Assembly: GCA_038232935.1 (NCBI GenBank)
Contig: JBBSMX010000119.1
Coordinates: 1-12,893, forward strand
Direction of reading: 5' to 3'
Length of the DNA stretch: 12,893 nucleotides
Origin: JBBSMX01 sp038232935
Lineage (GTDB): Bacteria > Bacteroidota > Rhodothermia > Rhodothermales > JANQRZ01
Numbering within the stretch: position 1 is the stretch's first letter; each line of letters starts with the position of its first letter. A program made the translations under genes and the position numbers. The notes below the pieces were generated by a model. That model was not told where the DNA came from. It ran no database searches and worked only from the letters and a program-made list of their open reading frames with translations. Positions 6,486 to 12,759 of this stretch are shown here, piece after piece.

Positions 6486-7815
6486 ATGAATCCGCAATCG
6501 GCCCATCACGCTATTCTCCTTGGCACCGCTATTTCGCTGGTGCTTATGCAACTCCTTGCCGCCTCCGCGTTCGCTCAACGTAATGATGCCCGCCCGAACA
6601 TCATCTTCATCGTCGCCGATGACCTCGGATACGCGGACCTGAGCGGCTACGGGAGGAAGGAGTACCTCACCCCTGCCCTGGACCGGCTTGCCACGGAGGG
6701 GGTGCGCTTCTCACAAGCCTATGCGGCTGCGCCAGTATGCACCCCTTCCCGAACTGCCTTCATGACCGGTCGCTATCCCGCGCGAACGAGGGTCGGTTTG
6801 TGGGAGCCTTTGACGGGGCAAGAGTCCGACCGGACGATTGGGCTACCGGTAGAGCATCCCACCGTCTCCTCTCTCTTGAGCACGAGCGGGTATGAGACCG
6901 CGCTCATCGGGAAGTGGCACCTCGGCCCTCAACCCGAGCACCACCCCAACAGGCACGGTTTCGGGGAGTTCTTCGGGGTAGTCGAGGGCTATGCGGATTA
7001 CAGCAGCCACGAACCGGGCCTGTTTCGCAACACCGATCGGATCGAGCGAGAAGGCTACTTGACCGACCTGTTTACGGAGGAGGCGATCTCCTTCATCACT
7101 CGTCCCCATGCCCACCCCTTCTTCCTCAGCCTGCAGTATACGGCTCCCCACTGGCCCTGGCAGGGCCCAGGCGATCCGCCGCACGCGGACACCTCCGACA
7201 TGAGAAGCGGTGGCTCGATGGAGGTTTATGCCCGGATGGTCCGGCGGCTCGACGAAGGGGTCGGCGAGATTCTGGATGCGCTGGAGGAGCATGGGCTGGA
7301 GAATAGCACCCTCGTCATCTTCACGAGCGACAACGGTGGGGATCGGTACTCAAGCATGGGCCCCTTCTCGGGAGGCAAGATGCAACTCTGGGAGGGAGGG
7401 ATTCGAGAGCCGGCCATGATTCGGTGGCCTGGCGTCGTACCGGCCGGTCGGCAGACGGATCAAGTCGCCGTCACCATGGATTGGACGGCGGCCATCTTAG
7501 CCGCTGCGCATGTGGAGCCGGATCCTGCCGTACCCGCTGGACGGCATCGACCTGCTCCCCATTTCCAGGGGAGTAACGCCAGTCCAGCCCCGCACGCTGG
7601 CGTGGAGGACGTTTCAGCGGACCAACCACAAGGCGTTGCGCAGTGGGGATTGGAAATACCTGGACGATGGGGAGCAGGAGTACCTGTTCAACTTGGTGGA
7701 TGACCCAGGCGAGAAGCGCAACCTCATGTCTTCGCATCCTGAGGAAGTGGCGCGATTGAGGGGGTTGTACCGATCCTGGGAATCACAGATGCTCCCCCCT
7801 GAGCCTCTTCCATAA
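6486..7815 (+). pseudogene. Sulfatase (formylglycine-dependent, type I) disrupted by one frameshift
   Basis: This is a secreted arylsulfatase-family enzyme that would cleave sulfate esters, typically on sulfated polysaccharides. The signal peptide is residues 1-30 (ending SAFA). The metal site begins with ADDLGY (Asp45/46). VCTPSR (Cys85) is the formylglycine signature and is followed by TGRYP. GKWHLG supplies Lys143/His145, SDNGG Asp282/Asn283, and GGKMQLWEGG Lys298. The frame is correct through Pro347-Ala348 and is then lost near 7526-7531. One base removed there restores YPLDGIDLLP and the normal sulfatase C-terminus up to the stop at 7815 (KALRSGDWKYL, EYLFNLVDDPGEKRNL). The repaired length, about 442 residues, is normal. 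Without repair the protein ends at 7703 with an aberrant tail. This is either a recent pseudogene or a sequencing error. No anaerobic or FGE-type maturase gene is in the window. Confidence 0.9.
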
Positions 7816-7826
7816 GGAGCAGAAAC

Positions 7827-7916
7827 GCCCAACACTGCGCTCAACGCGGACGCATCACGGGGTGATGTTTCCGCTCGCGTCCACATCGTCTGCAACCCGC
7901 GTTGCGCCGGTTAGCT
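7827..7916. other. Integron attC-like recombination site (possible lone site)
   Basis: This 90-bp imperfect palindrome begins 11 bases after the sulfatase stop. Its left end GCCCAAC (7827-7833) fits the R'' consensus RYYYAAC. Its right end GTTAGCT (7910-7916) fits GTTRRRY at six of seven positions. Inside, GCG-CT-CAACGCGG (7837-7849) pairs with CCGCGTTGCGC (7897-7907), an 11-bp stem with two extrahelical bases, as attC sites have. GGACGC/GCGTCC and CATCAC/GTGATG continue the hairpin. No integron integrase is in the window. A chance hairpin or a terminator is the alternative, but there is no T-run. Confidence 0.4.
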
Positions 7917-7963
7917 TCGCCGTCATGCGTCTCGCACCCATCAAGGTTCAGAGGTGATCATCC

Positions 7964-8146
7964 ATGGTTAAGGATATGGTTCTCATGGCGGCTGAATGCC
8001 TGGAGCACCCACGCCGCAAGTCGGTATGGATTCCTTCGCAGGGGAAGTACGTTTGTCCTGCATCAGAAGAGGCGCTTATAGAAGCCGAAGGCGTTGCCAA
8101 GAAAGAGTTAGAGCAGAGCACCCTCAGCAAGACCAATCCCCCCTAA
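7964..8146 (+). CDS. Small hypothetical protein; N-terminal part of a possibly frame-split gene
   Basis: There are 60 residues from the ATG at 7964, preceded at a 7-nt spacing by GAGGTG (7951-7956), one of the few convincing ribosome binding sites here. The product is soluble, with a Cys pair (CLEHPRR, YVCPAS) and an acidic helix (SEEALIEAEGVAKKELEQ). No family is recognised. The frame stops at TAA directly after a run of six C (8138-8143). A change of one base backwards there joins it smoothly to the membrane segment encoded at 8143-8361. The surrounding DNA is clearly less GC-rich than the flanking housekeeping genes and the locus starts 48 bp after the attC-like site, so foreign origin is likely. 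Confidence 0.55.
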   Translation: MVKDMVLMAAECLEHPRRKSVWIPSQGKYVCPASEEALIEAEGVAKKELEQSTLSKTNPP

Positions 8147-8361
8147 ACCCTCAATTAAAGCTTGTATTCTTGACTGCTGTGCTTGGAACCCTAGGCTTCG
8201 CTATCCTATACGTCGTGCTCACGTTCCTGGCTGGCAAGGAGCCTCCGCCTCTCTTTGAGAAGATCATAATGGGCTTCTTCGATCTTGCGAAAATTGGATT
8301 TGGAGCAGTTGTGGGCCTTCCCGGTGGCAAGAAGTTGCAAGGAGACGCAGGGGCTCCTTAG
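8143..8361 (+). CDS. Small membrane protein or C-terminal half of a frame-split gene
   Basis: This reading frame encodes about 72 residues: LNPQLKL, then one strong membrane helix (VFLTAVLGTLGFAILYVVLT), a short loop GKEPPPLF, and an amphipathic or second membrane segment (MGFFDLAKIGFGAVVGL) ending in GGKKLQG. There is no ATG or GTG near its beginning. A TTG around 8170 inside the helix is the only alternative, which argues that it is normally translated as the continuation of the 7964 gene. Together they would give about 132 residues with a soluble N-terminal part and a membrane C-terminus. The frame shared with the gene at 7964 changes at the C6 run. No family is recognised. Confidence 0.5.
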   Translation, partial: LNPQLKLVFLTAVLGTLGFAILYVVLTFLAGKEPPPLFEKIIMGFFDLAKIGFGAVVGLPGGKKLQGDAGAP

Positions 8362-8537
8362 CCAAGACGTGTTTGAGATAATCGCCGCATGAATGAGCCG
8401 GGCTGAAGGGTGACTGTAGGGGCCGGGCAGGTCCTGTATAGAGTAGACCGATCACCTCGTTTACACTCCTGCCGGTCGGAGACTACGCCCTCGGCTCTGT
8501 GCGGCGAAGCGGATCTTTCGTCCTGCCGGGTGCGCGG

Positions 8538-9160
8538 TCAGCCTGACACGCGGGTGGCCCGGTATGTGCCCCCTCCCATCTCGAACGTCGGCCCCGTCGG
8601 GCGGCCCGCCTCGTCGAGGTCGAAGGTCAGCGTGCCGGCCGTGTTCGCCAGTTGGAAGCGCGTCGGCGAGAGCGGGATCATGCGGAGCACGCCGGGCCGC
8701 CACGGCATCGACAGCCCGAGCCCGTCGTCCGTCCGCTCGATGGTGAGGAGGTCTCCGCCGCCCCGGTCGTACGTCCCCGCGAGCCGGTTGAACGTCTCGG
8801 CTGGGAGCGTCACGGCGTCGAACGCGGCGTAGCCCGCCGGCGGGGCCGCCCGCTCCGGCGTCTCGCGCACCCACAGGTTGCGGAAGCGCACGGGGCTCCC
8901 GTGGTCCTGGAGCTGGATCTTGCCCTCGCGTGCGCGCGGCACGTAGGGCAGCGATTCCAGCCAGATCGTCCGCCCGGCCAGCAATTCGTTGTTCTGCACG
9001 AGGATACCGTTCTGGAGGATGGTCAGCCGCGCCGGCTCCACCAGCGTCCCGTCGTCCCCGAAGCGCGGGGGGCCGAGGGCAGGTCCTGCGAGAGAGACGG
9101 GCTCACAGAGACGAGCACGAAGGCGAGGAGGGTAACGGGGCGGAGAGCGACGTGATGCAT
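8538..9160 (-). pseudogene. 3-keto-disaccharide hydrolase (DUF1080) gene with internal deletion and frameshift
   Basis: Reading from an ATG at 9160 gives a clean signal peptide (MHHVALRPVTLLAFVLVSVS, then PSLSQDLPSA). After a G6 run on the plus strand (9067-9072) the frame shifts by one and continues as PRFGDDGTLVEPARLTILQNGILV..., the second half of a DUF1080 domain. It includes the signature KIQLQDHGSPVRFRNLWVRE. A C-terminal module follows (about 95 residues, with LAGTYDRGGGDLLTIERTDDG, resembling DUF3471-type beta domains). The first half of the DUF1080 domain (the usual LFDGKTLDGW, YEVQ and EWN regions) is missing, probably 150 or more residues. Intact enzymes act on glycosides in the periplasm. 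This copy should be inactive even if the frame were repaired. Confidence 0.8.
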
Positions 9161-9249
9161 AGCGGGAAAGAGGTGAGGGATCGCCGAGAATATAGGCGTC
9201 CCGTCGTTCCTCGCCCGCGTAACCTAGCGCTAGAAAAGCCCCGATCCCT

Positions 9250-9350
9250 TCAGTCCGAGAAGACAAGGTCGATCTTGCGGGTTGCGACGTTCGCGGCGAC
9301 GACTTGCACCTTCACCGGGTCGCCGAGACGGATTGCCCGGCGGGTGCAGC
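9250..9350 (-). pseudogene. Diverged remnant of the RNase R gene 3' end
   Basis: On the minus strand this encodes TRRAIRLGDPVKVQV, then VAANVATRKIDLVFSD and TGA. The last 27 residues match the C-terminus of the intact RNase R (9947-12076) at 23 positions. Four further base differences are synonymous, a pattern of divergence under selection. Similarity fades beyond about 9350 and does not clearly continue past the stop. The intact gene's own end lies 597 bp away with the toxin-antitoxin pair between them, in the same relative order as at the hydrolase locus. Confidence 0.85.
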
Positions 9351-9424
9351 CGCGACGGAAACGAACGGCCGCTCTGGAGATACAAGAGAACCACCATTCG
9401 GCAACAAATCGGGGTCGCTCAGTT

Positions 9425-9619
9425 ATAGCAGAGATCAGCACCAAGAGAAAAGCGGTCAAGGCGGTCGAGGAGCTTCCCGAGGAAGCCACACTCGACGATG
9501 CAATTGAAAAGCTGATCCTCCTTCGCAAGATCGAGCGAGGGCTTGAGCAGCGTGAGGCTGGCGAGGGCATTCCGCAAGAGGAGATCGAACGGCGGTTCGG
9601 AGTCTCGTGGCGGAAGTAA
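9425..9619 (+). CDS. Putative antitoxin of the adjacent RelE/ParE toxin; no standard start codon
   Basis: This short helical protein should bind and neutralise the toxin encoded by the overlapping gene. The coding potential reads AEISTKRKAVKAVEELP then EEATLDDAIEKLILLRKIERG and ends RRFGVSWRK. This resembles the small antitoxins with an LPxxATxxDAIxxLxxLxKIERGL pattern often paired with RelE/ParE toxins. The natural start position holds ATA (9425-9427) where ATG would be expected. No in-frame ATG or GTG lies between it and the RNase R remnant upstream. If ATA is used, the product is about 64 residues. Its TAA stop overlaps the toxin's GTG start by 13 bases, so the two are translationally coupled. 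Promoter elements should lie in 9351-9424. Confidence 0.6.
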   Translation: MAEISTKRKAVKAVEELPEEATLDDAIEKLILLRKIERGLEQREAGEGIPQEEIERRFGVSWRK

Positions 9620-9909
9620 GGTGGATGCCGCAGGCGGAGGCCGATCTGGAAGCGATCCGCGATTACTACGAGCGGGTCGCGCCTGATTACGCGCAGACCT
9701 TCGTTGAGGGAGCCATCGAGAAAACGCTCCAACTCGAAGCTTTTCCGCGCATCGGCCGGATCGTGCCGGAGATCGGAGAGGAGGACTTGCGCGAGTTGAT
9801 CTACCGGCAGTACCGCATCATCTACATCGTGGACACCGGTGACGAACGGGCGGACGTGCTCCCCGTCTTCCACTCTGCGAAAGAGTTCGGTACGGCAGAT
9901 TTGCCATAA
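9607..9909 (+). CDS. Type II toxin-antitoxin system toxin, RelE/ParE family
   Basis: There are 100 residues from the GTG at 9607. The fold signature is clear: MAEVRWMPQAEADLEAIRDYYER opens with the beta strand and helix pair of ParE/RelE, FPRIGRIVPEI is the central loop, and LRELIYRQYRIIYIV with VLPVFHSAKEF are the closing strands. RelE members cut mRNA at the ribosome and ParE members poison gyrase. The C-terminal basic residues that distinguish them are not decisive here, and the HSAKEF ending is closer to ParE-like proteins. It overlaps the upstream antitoxin by 13 bases and converges on rnr with 37 bp between stop codons. The pair lies between the two copies of the RNase R 3' end. Confidence 0.88.
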   Translation: MAEVRWMPQAEADLEAIRDYYERVAPDYAQTFVEGAIEKTLQLEAFPRIGRIVPEIGEEDLRELIYRQYRIIYIVDTGDERADVLPVFHSAKEFGTADLP

Positions 9910-9946
9910 AGGACCAGTCGAAGCTCGGCCCTCAACGCGCCCATCG

Positions 9947-12076
9947 CTAGGAGGCGAAGACGAGGTCGATCTTGCGGGTCTCGACGTTGGCGGCGGCGAC
10001 CTGCACCTTCACCGGGTCGCCGAGGCGGATCGTCTTCCGGGTGTGGACGCCGTTGAGCGTGTAGGTCCGCTCGTCGTACTCGTAGTGGTCGTCGTTCATG
10101 TCGCGGACGTGGACGAGGCCCTCGGCGAGCAGCTTCGTCATCTCGACGAACACGCCGAACTTCGTCACGCCCGTCACGACGCCCTCGAACACGTCGCCGA
10201 CGTGCTGGCTGACGTACTCGACGACCTTCAGCTTGATCGACTCGCGCTCGGCCTCGACGGCCTGCCGCTCCTGCCCCGAGCAGTGGTCGCACGCCTGGTC
10301 GAGCGCGCCTTCGTCCACGCCCTTGCCGCCCGTCGCGTAGTGCTTGAGGAGGCGGTGGGCGATGAGGTCCGGGTAGCGGCGGATGGGGGAGGTGAAGTGC
10401 GAGTAGAACTTGAAGCCGAGCCCGTAGTGCCCGATGTTGTCGGGCGAGTAGACCGCCTTCGCCATCGCCCGGAGCGCGGCGACTTTCACCACCGGGCCTT
10501 CGGGCATCCCCTTCACGTGCTCGATGAGTTCGTTGAGGTCTTTCCGGTCCACGCTGCCATCGGAGCCGATGGGGAGCTGGTAGCCGAACGCCTTCACGTA
10601 GTCGCGGAGCGCCTTGATCTTCTCGGCGTCGGGGCGGGCGTGGATGCGGTAGACGAACGGCTTCGCACCCTTCGTGTCGCCGATGTGGGCGGCGACGGTC
10701 TGGTTGGCGAGCAGCATCATCTCCTCGATCAGCCGGTTCGCCTCCTGCCGCTCCTTGCGGACGATCTCGACGGGCGCGCCCTTCTCGTCGAGCACGACGC
10801 GGATCTCGTCCGTGTCGAAGTCGATGGAGCCCTGGCGCATGCGCTTCTTGGTGAGTGTCCGGGCGAGCTTGGCGGCGAGGAGCACGTCGTCTTTGAGCAG
10901 GTGCTCCTGCGTTCCGCCGTCGATGATGTTCTGCGCGCCGTCGTAGGTGAACCGGTGCTTCGAGTGGATGACGGTCTCGCGGACCTCGTAGCTCTTGACC
11001 GCGCCGCGCGCCGAGACCTCCATGATGCACGAGTAGGTGAGCTTGTCCTCGTTCGGGCGGAGCGAGCAGACGCCGTTGGAGAGCTTCTCCGGGAGCATCG
11101 GGATCACGCGGTCGACGAGGTAGGTGCTCGTCCCGCGCTCGTAAGCCTCGGCGTCGAGGAGCGTGCCCTGCCGGACGTAGTGGCTGACGTCGGCGATGTG
11201 GACGCCAAGCTCGAAGTTGCCGTTGTCGAGCCGCTCGATGTGGATGGCGTCGTCGAAGTCTTTGGCATCCTCCGGGTCGATGGTGAAGATGGCCTTGTCG
11301 CGGAGGTCGAGCCGCCGCCCGATCTCGGCTGCGGGGACCTCGACGGGGATCGCGTCGGCCTCTTGCTCGACGGGCTTGGGGAAGTCGGATTTGATGCCCT
11401 GGCTGAGGGCGATGGCGAGGACGGCCACGCCGGGGTCGTCGGCCTTGCCGAGGACGTCGAGCACGCGCCCCTCGGGGGACGCCTTCGGGTCGTCGTACTT
11501 GTCGATGGAGACGACGACCTTATCGCCTTCCGTCGCGCCGTTGAAATGCTCTTTGGCGACGTAGATGTCCTTCGTGATTCGCTGATCGTCGGGCTTGACG
11601 AACGCGAAGTGGCCCATCTTGTCGAACGTGCCGACGGTGCGGGTCCGCCCACGCTGAAGAACTTCGACGATCTCGGCCTCGCGATGGCGGTCGCTGCGCT
11701 TGCCGCGGACGGGGGCGGCGAGCGAGACGCGGACGCGGTCGCCGTCGAGCGCGGTCTTCATCCGCGTGGCGGGGATGAACACGTCGTTGCTCTGCCCCTC
11801 GACGGTGACGAACCCGTAGCCCTGCGGGTGCATGTGGAGCACGCCCTCCGCGCCGTGGCGCTCTTCTTTGGAGCGGTGCTGGTAGCGCCCGCCCTTCACG
11901 GACTCGACGAGTCCGGCTTCGCCGAGTTCGCCGAGCACGCTCTGAAAGAGCTTGTAGCGCTGGTTGTCTTTGATGCCGAGTTGCTTGCCAATCTCCTTCG
12001 AGCGGAACGCTTCTTTGCCGTTGTTGCGGAGGAGGTCGAGGATCTGGCGCTTGAGTTGGGCGCGGGTGTCGGGCAT
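9947..12076 (-). CDS. rnr: Ribonuclease R (RNB-family 3'-5' exoribonuclease)
   Basis: RNase R degrades structured RNA processively from the 3' end in mRNA turnover and rRNA quality control. From the ATG at 12076 there are 709 residues. An N-terminal winged-helix domain (about 5-70, LKRQILDLLRNN...FRSKEIGKQLG) is followed by two cold-shock OB folds (first around GYGFVTVE 86-93, second around HFAFVKPDD 156-164). The RNB catalytic domain has the metal-binding acids in IDPEDAKDFDDA (Asp267, Asp273, Asp275, Asp276) and the FTSPIRRYPD signature (561-570). An S1 domain follows (about 626-707, VFEGVVTGVTKFGVFVEM). It ends after VFAS without the Lys-rich tail seen in enterobacterial RNase R. An open frame 42 codons longer (to 12202) is judged a GC artefact. 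Its last 27 codons are duplicated at 9250-9350. Confidence 0.96.
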   Translation of the reverse strand: MPDTRAQLKRQILDLLRNNGKEAFRSKEIGKQLGIKDNQRYKLFQSVLGELGEAGLVESVKGGRYQHRSKEERHGAEGVLHMHPQGYGFVTVEGQSNDVFIPATRMKTALDGDRVRVSLAAPVRGKRSDRHREAEIVEVLQRGRTRTVGTFDKMGHFAFVKPDDQRITKDIYVAKEHFNGATEGDKVVVSIDKYDDPKASPEGRVLDVLGKADDPGVAVLAIALSQGIKSDFPKPVEQEADAIPVEVPAAEIGRRLDLRDKAIFTIDPEDAKDFDDAIHIERLDNGNFELGVHIADVSHYVRQGTLLDAEAYERGTSTYLVDRVIPMLPEKLSNGVCSLRPNEDKLTYSCIMEVSARGAVKSYEVRETVIHSKHRFTYDGAQNIIDGGTQEHLLKDDVLLAAKLARTLTKKRMRQGSIDFDTDEIRVVLDEKGAPVEIVRKERQEANRLIEEMMLLANQTVAAHIGDTKGAKPFVYRIHARPDAEKIKALRDYVKAFGYQLPIGSDGSVDRKDLNELIEHVKGMPEGPVVKVAALRAMAKAVYSPDNIGHYGLGFKFYSHFTSPIRRYPDLIAHRLLKHYATGGKGVDEGALDQACDHCSGQERQAVEAERESIKLKVVEYVSQHVGDVFEGVVTGVTKFGVFVEMTKLLAEGLVHVRDMNDDHYEYDERTYTLNGVHTRKTIRLGDPVKVQVAAANVETRKIDLVFAS

Positions 12077-12470
12077 GTACGGGGTGAGTCGTGCGGAAAG
12101 GGGTGAGAAGGGACGGGATACGTGCGGCACGCTTTCGTGTTCGCCCTTCTCCGAGGGTTCGCACGGGGCCGGCCGCCACTCGACGGCGACGTTTGCCCCC
12201 ACAGGGGGTATGAGTCTCCCACGCGCGAGCCACCCAGCGGTACGGCTGGACGATGGCCGTGTGCTGGCGGGTACTGATCACGGGCGGCTACGGTGAGGGG
12301 CAAGGGGCACAGGCCGGCGCTTGGCTCTACCGACCCTGATCTGCCTCGGCGATTTCAGGACGGCCCATAGGTTCACCCTCCGTATGTGTAATCGTGTGAG
12401 GTTGAGGTGGGAATTGATTGTATGAGGTCGTTCTAGGCTTTAATTCCCCCCAGGGCTACCGATAAGCGAT
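12077..12470. other. Non-coding stretch upstream of rnr
   Basis: No convincing gene is seen. The promoter of rnr should lie near its right-hand side, reading leftwards. CCCCC-ACA-GGGGG (12196-12208) forms a small perfect hairpin in the possible rnr leader. From about 12360 the DNA becomes markedly AT-richer (for example 12381-12440), unlike the coding neighbours, consistent with imported or non-coding DNA. Confidence 0.5.
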
Positions 12471-12514
12471 ATACAGTCTGACCTCCTTCAGAATACAGTC
12501 TGACCTCCTTCAGA
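12471..12514 (+). repeat. Perfect 22-bp tandem repeat, two copies
   Basis: The 22-bp unit (begins ATACAGTCTG, ends CTTCAGA) occurs at 12471-12492 and again, identical, at 12493-12514 with no spacer. It lies in AT-richer intergenic DNA. Two units are too few for a CRISPR array. It could be a slippage duplication, a pair of protein-binding sites, or the edge of an excised element. Confidence 0.85.
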
Positions 12515-12517
12515 GCG

Positions 12518-12748
12518 CTATTGTTTAGGCCCATGCCGCATCAATCCGCCAGCCCGCTTCTCGATTTCTCGTCGTTCATTGATCAGCACCGTCTCGACCG
12601 CGCGCGTATCGGTTTCGTCGCGCTCCTCGGCGGCCTCGCCGATGATCCGGCGCAGGAGTGCGGGCCAGTTGGGTGAATTCGGTACGCCCAGCTCGCCGTG
12701 ACCTCCGTGAACCGGCTGAGGACGGCATCGTACATTCTCCAAACTCAC
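12518..12748 (-). CDS. Possible small hypothetical protein
   Basis: This open frame of 76 residues starts at 12748. The N-terminal third is Pro/Gly/His-rich and unconvincing. The later part, PALLRRIIGEAAEERDETD followed by TRAVETVLINERREIEKRAGG, looks like real charged helical protein. The true start may therefore be internal, or the piece may be a fragment of a larger lost gene. The plus strand has a competing 47-codon frame from the ATG at 12533 (MPHQSASPLLDFSSFIDQHR...). Neither matches a family I recognise, and the interval is also the likely promoter region of the antitoxin gene at 12760. Confidence 0.2.
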   Translation of the reverse strand: MSLENVRCRPQPVHGGHGELGVPNSPNWPALLRRIIGEAAEERDETDTRAVETVLINERREIEKRAGGLMRHGPKQ

Positions 12749-12759
12749 TGGTGACTCAG

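Noticed and set aside
9224..9233. CTAGCGCTAG palindrome as an attachment site
   Set aside because: It is a 10-bp palindrome with no partner at the other end of the toxin-antitoxin insertion, so it could easily be chance.
9250..9873. A 207-codon minus-strand frame ending in the RNase R-like tail as a real gene
   Set aside because: Most of it lies opposite the toxin-antitoxin pair and reads as antisense. Only the last roughly 30 codons resemble RNase R.
9839..12106. A 755-codon plus-strand open frame opposite rnr
   Set aside because: It mirrors RNase R exactly. Its product is a Val/Asp/Leu/Arg-rich repetitive sequence without motifs, as expected opposite a GC-rich gene.
12471..12514. CRISPR array
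   Set aside because: There are only two units with no spacer, and no cas genes.
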